From assembly GCA_913058275.1 (NCBI GenBank), contig CAJXQP010000002.1, forward strand, positions 1 to 49,054: a DNA stretch of 49,054 bases, in the 5' to 3' direction. Within the stretch, counting starts at the first letter, position 1, and each line of letters opens with the position of its first letter. Origin of the DNA: an uncultured Gammaproteobacteria bacterium. Its GTDB lineage: Bacteria > Pseudomonadota > Gammaproteobacteria > Pseudomonadales > Pseudohongiellaceae. Under the pieces are notes generated by a model, which was given only the letters and a program-made list of their open reading frames with translations, did not search any database and had not been told where the DNA came from. The translations under genes were made by a program, and so were the position numbers. Positions 28,180 through 37,914 of this stretch are shown piece after piece.

Positions 28180-29175
28180 TCAGCTATTGAGATCGAGCAC
28201 GAAGCGCCCGTTTGCACCACCTTTTAACACCTGCGCCAGGCTCGCATCGAGCTCAGCGAATCCAATATCAGTACAAATGTCCTCTAGCTCATCTAGCTTC
28301 CATTCTGCTCCCAGCTTATTCCACAGGCGCCGTTTAGTTCCGATTGGTAGTTGCACCGAATCGACCCCTAAAAGATTTACGCCACGTAAAATAAACGGAA
28401 GAACTGTAGTAGAAAAACTAGGAGACTGCACCAAGCCACAGGCGGCTACACTGCCACCATAACGCAGCGATTTGATTACGTTACTGAGTGTATCCCCGCC
28501 AACCACATCCACCGCAGCGGCCCAATCTTCTTTTAGCATAGGACGAGTGTTTTCTTCTCCAAGCACGTTGCGGTCAACAACTTCAGACGCACCCAGTTTT
28601 AAAAGCCTATCGTGAGCCTCAGCCTTACCCGTGCTCGCAGCCACTTCAAAGCCAAGCTTGCTCAGTAGAGCAACCGCAATCATGCCAACACCACCACTCG
28701 CGCCAGTTACCAACACCTTGCCCTGCTTTGGCTCGGCACCATTGAGTAGGAGCTTCTCAACACACAGTGCGGCAGTAAAGCCCGCAGTACCTAGAATCAT
28801 ACTTTCTTTTTGACTTAGCCCAGATGGCAGCTTGACGACCCATTCAGACGGCACACGAATCATTTGCCCAAAGCCGCCGCTAGTGTTCATGCCAAGGTCA
28901 TAACCGATGACCAGCACCTCGTCGCCGGCATTCAGACCAGCATCAGTGCTGCTAACGACTGTTCCCGCTGCATCTATACCCGGCGTGTGCGGGTATTGCC
29001 GTGTAACAGCTTTATTGCCGCTAAACGACATGGCGTCTTTGAAGTTAAGCGAGGAATAATTAACCTGAATAAGAGTGTCGCCATCGGGCAACTCATCAAT
29101 ATTGCGATCAACTACGACCGCGCTGTATTTTCCTTCGCTATCTTCTGAAACCTGCAATGCTTTGAATTCTTGCAA
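28180..29175 (-). CDS. acuI: YhdH/AcuI-type acrylyl-CoA reductase (quinone oxidoreductase family)
   Basis: NADPH-dependent medium-chain reductase of the YhdH/YhfP family, whose best-known members reduce acryloyl-CoA to propionyl-CoA, for example in DMSP breakdown. 331 residues. An N-terminal GroES-like domain with NYSSLNFKDAMSFSG and PHTPGIDAAG, then a Rossmann domain with LVTGASGGVGMIAVALL (about 154-170). There are no zinc ligands, as expected. The start must be TTG at 29175, because a stop codon immediately precedes it and no nearby ATG suits. It is convergent with the antiporter gene. Other DMSP genes are not seen here. Confidence 0.9.
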   Translation of the reverse strand: MQEFKALQVSEDSEGKYSAVVVDRNIDELPDGDTLIQVNYSSLNFKDAMSFSGNKAVTRQYPHTPGIDAAGTVVSSTDAGLNAGDEVLVIGYDLGMNTSGGFGQMIRVPSEWVVKLPSGLSQKESMILGTAGFTAALCVEKLLLNGAEPKQGKVLVTGASGGVGMIAVALLSKLGFEVAASTGKAEAHDRLLKLGASEVVDRNVLGEENTRPMLKEDWAAAVDVVGGDTLSNVIKSLRYGGSVAACGLVQSPSFSTTVLPFILRGVNLLGVDSVQLPIGTKRRLWNKLGAEWKLDELEDICTDIGFAELDASLAQVLKGGANGRFVLDLNS

Positions 29176-29246
29176 TTATCTATCCGCCTTAGTTGATGAT
29201 TTATTCGCCAAGGCATCAAGCCCTGTTCGCTTTTCTCGAGTTATTG

Positions 29247-30338
29247 TTACTGAAACGTAGTAGTCGTCGATTTTCCTATCCAGTTAGAGAGCAGTTTTTC
29301 CACTGTACCCTGTAATGCACCACCAATCTTATCTTGTAAAGATTTAGGTAGCTCGTACTCGACTTCGTAGACATCTGCTTCTTCGCAGGCACTTACGATG
29401 CAGTCGTCACTGGTTTTTATCTCGTCGACCATATAACGCTCTTTAGCCTGAGTACCGACCCATGTTTCGCCAGTAGCGATTTTGTCGATCTCTACACTGG
29501 GTCGATGCTCTTTGATCCAGGCCTTAAAAATGTCGTGCATTGTTTCTACTTCTTCCTGAACCTTGTCGCGACCTTTCTGAGTAATTTCTCCAAACTGGGT
29601 TAGTGTTCTCTTAAATTCACCGGCACTAATAATTTCGTAGTCGACTTCGTTCTTCTTCAGCACACGATGAAAGTTTGGCAACTGAACCAACACGCCTATT
29701 GAGCCAATAATTGCAAAGGGTGCGGATATCAAGCGGTCGGCTAAGCAAGCCATCATATAGCCGCCGCTAGCTGCAACTTTGTCTACACAGATAGTAAGAG
29801 GTATTTGCTTGCTCTTAATACGCAGCAGTTGCGAGGATGCAAGTCCATACGCATGAACCATGCCTCCCGGGCTTTCTAGGCGCAATAAAACCTCATCGAG
29901 AGGTTCCGCCAGCGTCAATATGGCTGTAATTTCCTCGCGTAGAGATGCCACTTCATCTGCAGAAATATTTCCGGTGAAGTTGATTACATACACGCGCTTC
30001 TTTCTTTGCTCTGACTCGCCCGCCTGTGTAGCAACATCATCAGCCTTTTTCGCCGCCTCTTTATCTGCTTTAGCCTGCTCCTTGGACTCGAGTTTTGCCT
30101 GCTTCTTCTCGTCTTTGTGAACTTGCTTTAACTGATCTTTGGCGAGCACCGAATGGCGCAAGGTATCCTTCATGTCGTCGAAATGCTCATTGAGATGAGT
30201 AACCTTGATCTGACCTTTCCTACCGGTCTTGCGCTGACGATTTCCGCTAGCAGCAATCACCCCTATCACAATGACAATTGCCACCACGATGGTCACCGCC
30301 TTTGCCAAAAACATGCCGTACTGAATCAAATATTCCAA
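29247..30338 (-). CDS. sohB: Inner-membrane serine protease SohB (S49 family)
   Basis: Membrane-anchored peptidase of the signal peptide peptidase family. 363 residues. One N-terminal membrane helix (about 11-30), then a Lys/Glu-rich linker (about 60-115) and the protease domain. Catalytic Ser191 lies in AASGGYMMA and Lys243 in GEFKRTL. I choose TTG at 30338: it gives MEYLIQYGMFLAKAV, which aligns with the E. coli start, and AGGAG lies about nine bases upstream. The nearest downstream ATG would remove half of the membrane anchor. Confidence 0.94.
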   Translation of the reverse strand: MEYLIQYGMFLAKAVTIVVAIVIVIGVIAASGNRQRKTGRKGQIKVTHLNEHFDDMKDTLRHSVLAKDQLKQVHKDEKKQAKLESKEQAKADKEAAKKADDVATQAGESEQRKKRVYVINFTGNISADEVASLREEITAILTLAEPLDEVLLRLESPGGMVHAYGLASSQLLRIKSKQIPLTICVDKVAASGGYMMACLADRLISAPFAIIGSIGVLVQLPNFHRVLKKNEVDYEIISAGEFKRTLTQFGEITQKGRDKVQEEVETMHDIFKAWIKEHRPSVEIDKIATGETWVGTQAKERYMVDEIKTSDDCIVSACEEADVYEVEYELPKSLQDKIGGALQGTVEKLLSNWIGKSTTTTFQ

Positions 30339-30423
30339 ATGTATTTCTCCTGTGGTGCTCGCTATTTGTGTATTTTGCCTCTATTGCTTAAGGAATTCAA
30401 AAATTACCATCTTCCTAGCAAGC

Positions 30424-31239
30424 CTACCTTTTCCCAACCTCATCAATAAAGGTGCCAATTAGCTTACCAGCAACACTTATCTTCTCAGACGGCACATTAG
30501 GCAATGAATCAATATCGAACCACCGTGCATCTGCGATTTCGGAAGGCTCCGGGACAATCTCTCCGCTATCGTATTCTGCTAGAAACCCCAACATTAACTG
30601 CGACGGAAATGGCCAAGATTGGCTGGAAATATAACGGACATTTTTAACCTGCAGATTTACTTCTTCCTTGACCTCTCTGTGCACTGTCTGTTCAGGCGTC
30701 TCCCCAATCTCGATAAAGCCGGCCAAGCAGCTGTAGAAGTTAGACTTGAAGCGTGAACTTTGAGCAAGAAGCATCTGATCGCCTTTAGTCACCAGCATAA
30801 TCACACATGGGCTAATACGCGGAAAGAAATGTAGCGAACAGTGGTCACAGACTAGGGTTCGCTCGCTCCCATGATGGATCGTCCGAGTGCCGCAGGTGCC
30901 GCAAAATCGGTGGTTCTTATACCAATCGACCAGCTGACTCGCCCTGCCTGCGAGCAGAAACTTCTCCTGATCCGAAAAGAACAAGAGGCTGCGCAGAGAA
31001 TTGAGTTTAGCGTGAAGAGCGACTGATATATCCTGTTGCAGGCTTACAGCAATTACCGCTGTGTCGGCATCTTGTTGCAGCAGGATTAAGTCTGTTGAAT
31101 CATCTAGGTGATCTCTTATCTGCTCAAGGTTCCACAGAACTTCCTCATCACGTACTAAAATCTGCGATGAGTAAAATAATATGAAACTATCGGATTCGCT
31201 TAACAGTTGAGGGCTGAGAAAATGTTCTTCGTGGGACAT
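30424..31239 (-). CDS. nudC: NAD(H) pyrophosphatase / RNA decapping hydrolase NudC
   Basis: Nudix hydrolase that splits NAD(H) and removes NAD caps from RNA. 271 residues. Zinc cysteines are 113, 116, 131 and 134 (CGTCG and CDHC). The Nudix box spans 174-196 (GFIEIGETPEQTVHREVKEE), with Asn where the consensus has a Gly near the end. The NudC signature, normally SQPWPFP, reads SQSWPFP (206-212). ATG at 31239. On the minus strand between dnaQ and sohB, with 163 bp to dnaQ. Confidence 0.95.
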   Translation of the reverse strand: MSHEEHFLSPQLLSESDSFILFYSSQILVRDEEVLWNLEQIRDHLDDSTDLILLQQDADTAVIAVSLQQDISVALHAKLNSLRSLLFFSDQEKFLLAGRASQLVDWYKNHRFCGTCGTRTIHHGSERTLVCDHCSLHFFPRISPCVIMLVTKGDQMLLAQSSRFKSNFYSCLAGFIEIGETPEQTVHREVKEEVNLQVKNVRYISSQSWPFPSQLMLGFLAEYDSGEIVPEPSEIADARWFDIDSLPNVPSEKISVAGKLIGTFIDEVGKR

Positions 31240-31402
31240 GAATGCTCGATAGACAGGTGGCTGGGACTATTTCTGGAGCTACGCTGCTCAGAAAATCGCA
31301 ACAGTTTGTATTTATGGGGTATTCGCAGAGATCTACTGCGAGTTGGCGCAAGATACTATAGTTTCTACGAGTGCTGTTCAAGATGATTCGTGCCGATTAC
31401 GA

Positions 31403-32128
31403 CTAGGCTTGTGTTTCGCCTTCTAAATCCAGCCACAGACATCCTTGCTCGCTGCTTTTAGCTAACTCGTTTAGTCGCTGCCGATGAGCCTCCAGCTCAT
31501 CGCTACCAGCCTTGATCACTGTAATCTTCTCTCTGTGGGCAGTGTTTTTCTTGGCTTTAGCCCTGCGTGTAGATCCTTCTAATGTACCTTCGGCTAGCAG
31601 CAAACTGGATTGCCCGCTGGTCATTACCAGATAGACATCGGCTAAGATTTCCGCGTCCAGTAAGGCTCCGTGAAGTTGTCTCTGCGTATTATCAACGCCG
31701 TAACGCTTACAGAGTGCATCGAGGCTATTACGCTGCCCAGGATGCTTCTCACGAGCGAGCAGCAGACTATCGAGGACGCCGCAGAAACTCGCTATCTTAA
31801 GCGCATCAGTTTTTGTCGCACGCAGCTCGTGGTCTAGAAACCCGATGTCGAATGGCGCATTGTGGATAACCAATTCCGACCCGTCGATGAACTCGAGAAA
31901 CTCAGATTCGACCTGATGGAAACGCGGCTTATCAGCAAGGAAATGTGATGTAAGGCCGTGTACTTCCATGGCCCCTGCATCGATCTCTCGATCAGGGTTG
32001 AGATAGCAGTGAAAATGCTTACCGGTGAGTTTGCGATTATCGATCTCCACGCAGCCTATCTCGATAACTCGATGGCCCTGAGAAGGATCCAAACCAGTTG
32101 TTTCGGTATCAAGTACTACTTGACGCAT
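31403..32128 (-). CDS. dnaQ: DNA polymerase III epsilon subunit (proofreading exonuclease)
   Basis: 3'-5' proofreading subunit of the replicative polymerase. 241 residues. The DEDDh site is complete: Asp7 and Glu9 in VLDTETTG, Asp94 in HNAPFDIGFLDHEL, and His153 with Asp158 in HGALLDAE. A clamp-binding motif QSSLLL is at 173-178, and the C-terminal segment should bind the alpha subunit. It follows rnhA by 61 bp on the same strand; in E. coli the two genes are adjacent but divergent, so the orientation here differs. Confidence 0.97.
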   Translation of the reverse strand: MRQVVLDTETTGLDPSQGHRVIEIGCVEIDNRKLTGKHFHCYLNPDREIDAGAMEVHGLTSHFLADKPRFHQVESEFLEFIDGSELVIHNAPFDIGFLDHELRATKTDALKIASFCGVLDSLLLAREKHPGQRNSLDALCKRYGVDNTQRQLHGALLDAEILADVYLVMTSGQSSLLLAEGTLEGSTRRAKAKKNTAHREKITVIKAGSDELEAHRQRLNELAKSSEQGCLWLDLEGETQA

Positions 32129-32189
32129 AATATTCTCTTCATGAATCGACTACTTACGTAGCTAGTTATTTTTCATTATCAGGATTGAA

Positions 32190-32627
32190 CTAATTCAACT
32201 CATCTATTCCCTGATTCGCCAACTGATCAGCGATCTCGTTTTCAGCATGACCGCTATGCCCTTTGACCCAAACCCATTCGATTGTATGTCCGCCCACAAG
32301 ACCATCGAGCTCTTTCCAAAGCTCTACATTTAGTACGGGCTTCTTGCTGGCGGTACGCCAATTTCGCTTTTTCCAATTTTCAATCCACTCGGTGATTCCG
32401 GTGAGTACGTATTTGGAGTCTGTGGTAATAACCACGTCGCAAGACTTGGTTAATGCCTGAAGGCCCCTGATCACTGCCGTGAGCTCCATTTTGTTGTTGG
32501 TACTCATGATCTCGCCACCATGCAGAGTTTTCTCCACTCCATCATAGCGCAGCAACACGCCCCATCCGCCTGGCCCAGGATTACCTCGGCAGGCTCCATC
32601 GGTATACATCTCTACTACTTGTGACAT
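32190..32627 (-). CDS. rnhA: Ribonuclease HI
   Basis: Degrades RNA in RNA-DNA hybrids. 145 residues. Catalytic Asp10, Glu48, Asp70 and Asp134, with His124, fall at exactly the E. coli positions ([46 protein letters not shown]). The basic handle region [16 protein letters not shown] is present. ATG at 32627. It lies between yafS and dnaQ. Confidence 0.98.
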   Translation of the reverse strand: MSQVVEMYTDGACRGNPGPGGWGVLLRYDGVEKTLHGGEIMSTNNKMELTAVIRGLQALTKSCDVVITTDSKYVLTGITEWIENWKKRNWRTASKKPVLNVELWKELDGLVGGHTIEWVWVKGHSGHAENEIADQLANQGIDELN

Positions 32628-32668
32628 AGGAATATCGGACGCCTTAATAGTTTACTACTGTTATGCTT

Positions 32669-33466
32669 TCAGTGGATCTTAATCTTAGCACGAACGTTTT
32701 CCGTAGAGGGCATCACCGAGGGGCGCGCACGTAACCCTCGCCATTTTGGCAGTACGGGTGTAAGAGGCATTGATTGTTTAATGCAATGAATAAAATAAGC
32801 TCCGCCAAAAGGGCTGTGTAGCTTGTTTCCAAAATTTTCTAGGCTCTCTGCACGGCTTAATAGTTTTGATATTTTCACAGGCATAAAATGCAAACCGTAG
32901 GAAATCGAGTCGATGTGCAGGTCTAACAGTTTTAGCCAGTCGCTGACGCGGCCCTTGGAAATAAATTTCCCCCGCCAGGGAATATTCTTCTTCCGTTTGA
33001 ATAGCTTCCAGAATCCCCAACAACTATAAGGATTGAAGCCTACGATAAACATGTGACCACCAGGGCGTAATACTCGAGTAGCCTCTCTCAAAACACGGTG
33101 ACTATTCGCCGCAAAATCGAGAGCATGATGAATAACGACAACATCAACGCTATCGCTGCTAAGGGGTAACTCCTCGTTACTCGCTACAGCTTTAGTCGAG
33201 CCTGCCCTAAAACTGGGAGAGAAAATTATCTTGTGGCCCACAGGGCTGTGATCAATGAGAGAATGCTCTTCACTAAACCCGAGCTGCAGTATGTGGTAAC
33301 CGAAAAGCTTCTCAAGAGCAGTGTGAATCGCCTCCTTCTCGGCTCTAAAAACAGCCTCGCCCTGCGGAGTTTGAAACCAATGCGCCACCTGATTTGAGAG
33401 CATATCTGAGTCAGGCATGCCACGAAGCAGGCGACGGCGGGTTTCATGTTTGGAGAGTAGGTTCAT
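32669..33466 (-). CDS. yafS: SAM-dependent methyltransferase, YafS-like
   Basis: Class I SAM-dependent methyltransferase of unknown substrate, the YafS family found beside rnhA in E. coli. 265 residues from the ATG at 33466; an upstream in-frame extension to 33622 is not conserved-looking. Seen are SSDSVDVVVIHHALDFAANSH (motif II region) and LREATRVLRPGGHMFIVGFNP (motif III). The motif I glycine loop is weak, as is common in this family. It is divergent from mltD and 41 bp upstream of rnhA. Confidence 0.88.
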   Translation of the reverse strand: MNLLSKHETRRRLLRGMPDSDMLSNQVAHWFQTPQGEAVFRAEKEAIHTALEKLFGYHILQLGFSEEHSLIDHSPVGHKIIFSPSFRAGSTKAVASNEELPLSSDSVDVVVIHHALDFAANSHRVLREATRVLRPGGHMFIVGFNPYSCWGFWKLFKRKKNIPWRGKFISKGRVSDWLKLLDLHIDSISYGLHFMPVKISKLLSRAESLENFGNKLHSPFGGAYFIHCIKQSMPLTPVLPKWRGLRARPSVMPSTENVRAKIKIH

Positions 33467-33510
33467 TTTCACGTCTTGAGTGAGTCTGCACTGATCAATT
33501 CTGAGGCAAT

Positions 33511-33526
33511 ATAGTGTAAACACTAT
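33511..33526. promoter_or_regulatory. 16-bp inverted repeat upstream of yafS
   Basis: ATAGTGT-aa-ACACTAT, perfect 7-bp arms, centred about 50 bp upstream of the yafS ATG in the yafS/mltD divergent region. It could be an operator. No matching sigma-70 pair was convincing around it. Confidence 0.3.
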
Positions 33527-33743
33527 CGGCAGAGAAATTAAGCAATATTCCGCAACATACGTGCCTTCGCTAGGTATTACGGCTTGTAATAGCCTATCAT
33601 GTCGTTTTAGGTGCAATACCATCCCTATGATCAGCGCTATCCAGCCTACTCCTTCGCCGCAAGGAGCATAAACTCCGAGACTAGCATACAGGCATATTTA
33701 GGGCGAAATCCCATCATTGAAGCCGGGGTACTCGCCGCACTTT

Positions 33744-35420
33744 ATGGCTGAAAAGACTCGTGCTAATACTTCATCTGAAACACATGCATTTTACCAAATT
33801 CACTTACTTACTTTTCAGGCATCTGATTTGCGAACACTAATTAGAAACACCTTATTTGCACTGCTTCCTCTGCTGCTTGCTGCTTGTCAAAACTCCCAAC
33901 AATTGGGGCCACCCTCAGATGAGTCTGGAGCGGTTAGCACAATGCAGGAGCCAGCGCGCAGCCCAAAGGCTTCACTTGGAAATTCCCAGAGAATGAATAA
34001 GGAATCGTCGCTGATCGCAGATTCCGATACCGGCTATGATGATCTATGGGAAAGAATACGAGGCGGATTTCAACTTCATGAGCATTACTCTCATCCAAAT
34101 GTCGCGAGATACATTCAGAACTATTCAACGCAACAACGCTATTTCGACCTGCTACAGACAAGGGCCTCACCTTTTCTATTTGAAATCGTAGAAGAAATTG
34201 AACGACGCGGACTGCCAATGGAATTTGCGCTACTGCCAATGGTCGAAAGTACCTATAACCCCAATGCCTATTCGAGAGAGCATGCCGTCGGCCTATGGCA
34301 ATTCATTGGCGCTACGGGGGCGAGCTTAGGGTTACAACAAGACTGGTGGTTTGATGGTCGCAGAGATCCTTTGGCCTCAACTCACGCCGCCTTGGAATAT
34401 ATGGAGCAGCTCTACAAACAATTCGACGAAGATTGGTTGCTCGCCATCGCCGCCTATAACACAGGGAATGGAAACTTACGCCGAGCTATTCGTAAGAATG
34501 AGGAGCAGGAGGTAAATTTCTGGACTCTTAATCTGCCAGGAGAGACAAAGGCGCATGTCCCGAAGCTACTCGCCCTTGCAGCCATCATCGCTGACAACGA
34601 ACTATGGAACATCGAATTAGAGCCGCTTGCCAACGAGCCGGTGCTGCGCTCCGTTCGGGTTGGTTCGCAGATAGATCTCTCTCAAGCTGCAAGGCTAGCC
34701 CAGATCGAGTATGAGCAACTACGCGCGCTAAATCCCGGCTATCTCCAATGGGCCACTCATCCAGATCAACCACAGGAAATGCTTCTCCCCTTCGAAAACG
34801 CGGCATTACTGGAGAATGCGTTAGTGGGCATTGATAAACATGAACTTCTGACTTGGGATCGGTATGAGATAAAGCCTGGTGATACGCTGGGCGCAATTGC
34901 TGCTAAGTTAAATACTCGGGTTGATATACTGCAGACATTTAACTCCCTAGTTGGGAGTCGCATAACAGCGGGTGAGTCGCTATTGATTCCGCGTACCACT
35001 GACCCCGAGCTTCTGGCTTCTGCACCACGCATAACAAGAGGATCAGAACGCCAACTTCCTCAGATACCAAAGGAATACAGAGTGAGATCCGGAGATAACC
35101 TCTGGGTCATAGCAAGACGCTTTCAGCTACACTCTAAAGAAATAGCCGCGTGGAACCAGATCCCCCTCGACGAATTACTGCAACCCGGGCAAGTATTGAA
35201 CTTATCCTACGCACTTGAAGACAAGAATGAAGCGCCCGAAGTTCAGGCCAGCGACAGCCCTGATTTTTATGTTGTGCGTCGTGGCGATAGCATGGACGCG
35301 ATAGCCAGCCGCTTTGGCATTGACTTGCAAAAGCTGTTGCTGTGGAATGAGCTCCACATAGGCGAATTAATCTTCCCCGGACAAGAACTTCAGGTTATTC
35401 CGGTGAGCTTAGGAAACTAG
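33744..35420 (+). CDS. mltD: Membrane-bound lytic murein transglycosylase D
   Basis: Cleaves peptidoglycan glycan strands, as an outer-membrane lipoprotein facing the periplasm. From the ATG at 33744 it has 558 residues. A lipobox LLAAC puts the lipid-bearing Cys at residue 48, which makes the signal peptide too long. A TTG at 33828 would give a normal 20-residue signal (LRTLIRNTLFALLPLLLAAC) and may be the real start; I give the outer ATG so that nothing is lost. The SLT domain has catalytic Glu168 in PMVESTYNPNA, then GLWQFIGATG and AAYNTGNGN. Three LysM repeats close the protein (EIKPGDTL, RVRSGDNLW, VVRRGDSMD). It is divergent from yafS; gloB, which sits between them in E. coli, is absent. 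Confidence 0.95.
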   Translation: MAEKTRANTSSETHAFYQIHLLTFQASDLRTLIRNTLFALLPLLLAACQNSQQLGPPSDESGAVSTMQEPARSPKASLGNSQRMNKESSLIADSDTGYDDLWERIRGGFQLHEHYSHPNVARYIQNYSTQQRYFDLLQTRASPFLFEIVEEIERRGLPMEFALLPMVESTYNPNAYSREHAVGLWQFIGATGASLGLQQDWWFDGRRDPLASTHAALEYMEQLYKQFDEDWLLAIAAYNTGNGNLRRAIRKNEEQEVNFWTLNLPGETKAHVPKLLALAAIIADNELWNIELEPLANEPVLRSVRVGSQIDLSQAARLAQIEYEQLRALNPGYLQWATHPDQPQEMLLPFENAALLENALVGIDKHELLTWDRYEIKPGDTLGAIAAKLNTRVDILQTFNSLVGSRITAGESLLIPRTTDPELLASAPRITRGSERQLPQIPKEYRVRSGDNLWVIARRFQLHSKEIAAWNQIPLDELLQPGQVLNLSYALEDKNEAPEVQASDSPDFYVVRRGDSMDAIASRFGIDLQKLLLWNELHIGELIFPGQELQVIPVSLGN

Positions 35421-35432
35421 TGGGAAATTGAC

Positions 35433-36992
35433 ATGACAGATAACTTAAGCACCAGCGTTGCACCAAAAGAGTTTCTCGGCCATCCGCGCGGCTTAGTTAT
35501 TTGCTTCCTAACCGAGATGTGGGAGCGCTTTAGTTATTATGGAATGCGCGCCCTGCTCATCTTCTATTTAACCCAACACTTCCTCTTCTCTGATCAATCT
35601 GCCTCAAGCATCTATGCCGCCTATATCTCACTCGTCTATATAACACCCGTTATTGGAGGAGTTGTCGCGGACCGCTATATCGGCCCAGTTAAGGCGGTCA
35701 TTCTAGGGTCACTATTACTCGTCGCCGGCCACCTAGGCATGGCAATCGAAGGCTCTCAAGCGGTAGAGACCATAGTGGGTGGTGAGACGCTAATTCAGCG
35801 TGACCCGTTCTATCTTCAGGTATTCTACTTCTCGCTAGGGCTAATCATTATGGGTGTAGGCTTTTTGAAAGCCAATATCTCTACGCTCGTAGGCTCGATG
35901 TACGAACGCGAAGATCCCAGACGCGATGGCGCCTTTACGCTGTTCTATATGGGAATCAATGCCGGTTCATTTTTAGGCGCGATAATCTGCGGACTGTTAT
36001 TGCAATATAAAGGTTTCAGCTGGGGTTTCGGCGCAGCCGGTATCGGCATGCTGTTTGGGTTAGTGGTATTCATAAAAGGTCATCATCTATTTGGTGACGC
36101 CGGCAAGCCTAAAGACCCAGTGGCGCTGCAGCAGAAAATTATCCCCGGAATAAGCCGCGAAATTCTTATCTACATCTTGGCCTTCGTCGGCGTTTTGGTG
36201 TGTTGGCAGTTAATGCAGGCACCCCCGCTAGTTGGCGGCCTGGTTGGCGCAACACTTGTAGGCATGACTCTGACAGTTGTTGTCTACGCGTTCACTAAAT
36301 GTGAGCCGATGGATAGAAATAGGATGCTCGTCTGCCTCTTCTTAATGAGCTATCAGATTATCTTTTGGTCTCTGTGGGAACAGACAGGCAGTTCACTAAA
36401 CCTGATGGCTGATCGAAACGTAGATCGCATCGTGTTCGGCCTCGAACTACCGGCAGCGATGTTTCAATCGGTTAATGCCTTCTTTATAATTACCCTAGCG
36501 CCGATCTTCAGCATTGTCTGGATCTATCTAAACCGACGCGGCTGGGAACCCAGCACGCCTACTAAATTTGCCCTAGCACTTATGCAGCTCGGGCTCGGTT
36601 TCTTGTTCTTGGTGTATGGCGCCTCCCTTGCGACTGACCCTACCCAGATCGCGCTAATCTGGCTGATTCTGCTGTATTTGCTGCATACCACGGCTGAGCT
36701 GTGCATATCCCCGGTTGGGCTTTCTATGACCACCAAACTCTCTGTACCAAGTGTAGTTGGCATGATGATGGGCTGCTGGTTTCTAGCTATGGCCGGAGGA
36801 AATTATATATCTGGCACTATTGCAGCCATGACCGGTTCCGACACTATCGGAGGGGAAGTTGTAGACCCCGCGGCGGCACTTGCCAACTATATGGATGTCT
36901 ATTACACGGCCGGTATCTACAGTATCGGTATCGGGGTGCTTGCCTTGTTTATTTCGCCCGTATTGAAACACTTTATGCATGGCATTAAGTAA
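35433..36992 (+). CDS. Proton-dependent oligopeptide transporter (POT/PTR2 family)
   Basis: Inner-membrane MFS symporter for di- and tripeptides. 519 residues, with about 14 hydrophobic segments by eye. The POT signature EMWERFSYYGMRA is at 28-40 (ExxERFxYYG). A second signature region reads FYMGINAGSFLGAIICGLL. GGxxADRYxG is present as GGVVADRYIG. It starts 12 bp after mltD with GGGA upstream, so it is probably cotranscribed with mltD; the shared use could be recovery of peptides, but that is inference. Confidence 0.93.
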   Translation: MTDNLSTSVAPKEFLGHPRGLVICFLTEMWERFSYYGMRALLIFYLTQHFLFSDQSASSIYAAYISLVYITPVIGGVVADRYIGPVKAVILGSLLLVAGHLGMAIEGSQAVETIVGGETLIQRDPFYLQVFYFSLGLIIMGVGFLKANISTLVGSMYEREDPRRDGAFTLFYMGINAGSFLGAIICGLLLQYKGFSWGFGAAGIGMLFGLVVFIKGHHLFGDAGKPKDPVALQQKIIPGISREILIYILAFVGVLVCWQLMQAPPLVGGLVGATLVGMTLTVVVYAFTKCEPMDRNRMLVCLFLMSYQIIFWSLWEQTGSSLNLMADRNVDRIVFGLELPAAMFQSVNAFFIITLAPIFSIVWIYLNRRGWEPSTPTKFALALMQLGLGFLFLVYGASLATDPTQIALIWLILLYLLHTTAELCISPVGLSMTTKLSVPSVVGMMMGCWFLAMAGGNYISGTIAAMTGSDTIGGEVVDPAAALANYMDVYYTAGIYSIGIGVLALFISPVLKHFMHGIK

Positions 36993-37107
36993 TTCACACC
37001 CTTTGCCGCAATCTCGGCCAAATACCAGTTAGTGATCGAGTGTGGGTAATCACCACAAAATGCAGTAAAATGAACAGCACAAAAGCCAGCTAAAACAGGA
37101 TAAAAGC

Positions 37108-37914
37108 ATGGGTTATCTCACAGGTAAAAAGTACTTAATTCTTGGTGTTGCAAGCAAGCTCTCAATCGCCTCTGGCATTGCCGAGGCGATGCATCGCGAA
37201 GGCGCCGAACTCGCATTCACCTATCAGAATGAGAAACTCAAGGAACGTGTTCTTAAATTTGCGGCAAGCTGGGACTCAAATTTAGTGTTCCCATGCGACG
37301 TTGGCAAAGACGAAGAGATTGCAGACCTATTCGCTGAACTCGGCAAGAGCTGGGACGGGTTAGATGGCATAGTTCACTGTCTAGCTTTCGCTCCGGGCAA
37401 CGAGCTCGACGGAAACTATGTAGATGTAACGACACGAGAAGGATTTTTAATGGCGCACGAAATCAGCTCCTACAGCTTCGTCGCCCTCGCTCAAGCTGGA
37501 AAGTCCATGATGGCTGGCCGAAATGGTTCTCTGCTCACGCTGAGTTATCTGGGAGCAGTACGCAGCCTTCCTAACTATAATGTTATGGGTCTAGCAAAAG
37601 CTAGCTTAGAAGCAAACGTACGTTATATGGCAGCTAGCCTTGGACCTGAAGGGACGAGGGTGAATGCTATATCTGCAGGCCCGATAAAGACCCTCGCCGC
37701 TGCAGGCATTAAGAGTTTTAGGAAAATGCTTAAGCACAATGCGCAGCAAACCCCTCTTAGGAGGAACGTTACAATCAGCGAAGTAGGAAATGCCGCGAGT
37801 TTTCTCTGCTCTGATCTAGCCTCTGGAATCAGTAGCGAGATTCTTTACGTAGATGGCGGCTTCAATACTACCGCCATGGGCTCGCTCAACGATCTAGAGA
37901 CTGCAGAGAACTAG
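37108..37914 (+). CDS. fabI: Enoyl-[acyl-carrier-protein] reductase FabI
   Basis: NADH-dependent last step of each fatty-acid elongation cycle. 268 residues. Active-site Tyr147, Tyr157 and Lys164 lie in [20 protein letters not shown]. The region [18 protein letters not shown] is conserved. The position matching E. coli Gly93, part of the triclosan site, is Ala93 here (VHCLAFAPG). AGGA precedes the ATG. It is convergent with ppiD, as in Pseudomonas-like gene order. Confidence 0.97.
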   Translation: MGYLTGKKYLILGVASKLSIASGIAEAMHREGAELAFTYQNEKLKERVLKFAASWDSNLVFPCDVGKDEEIADLFAELGKSWDGLDGIVHCLAFAPGNELDGNYVDVTTREGFLMAHEISSYSFVALAQAGKSMMAGRNGSLLTLSYLGAVRSLPNYNVMGLAKASLEANVRYMAASLGPEGTRVNAISAGPIKTLAAAGIKSFRKMLKHNAQQTPLRRNVTISEVGNAASFLCSDLASGISSEILYVDGGFNTTAMGSLNDLETAEN

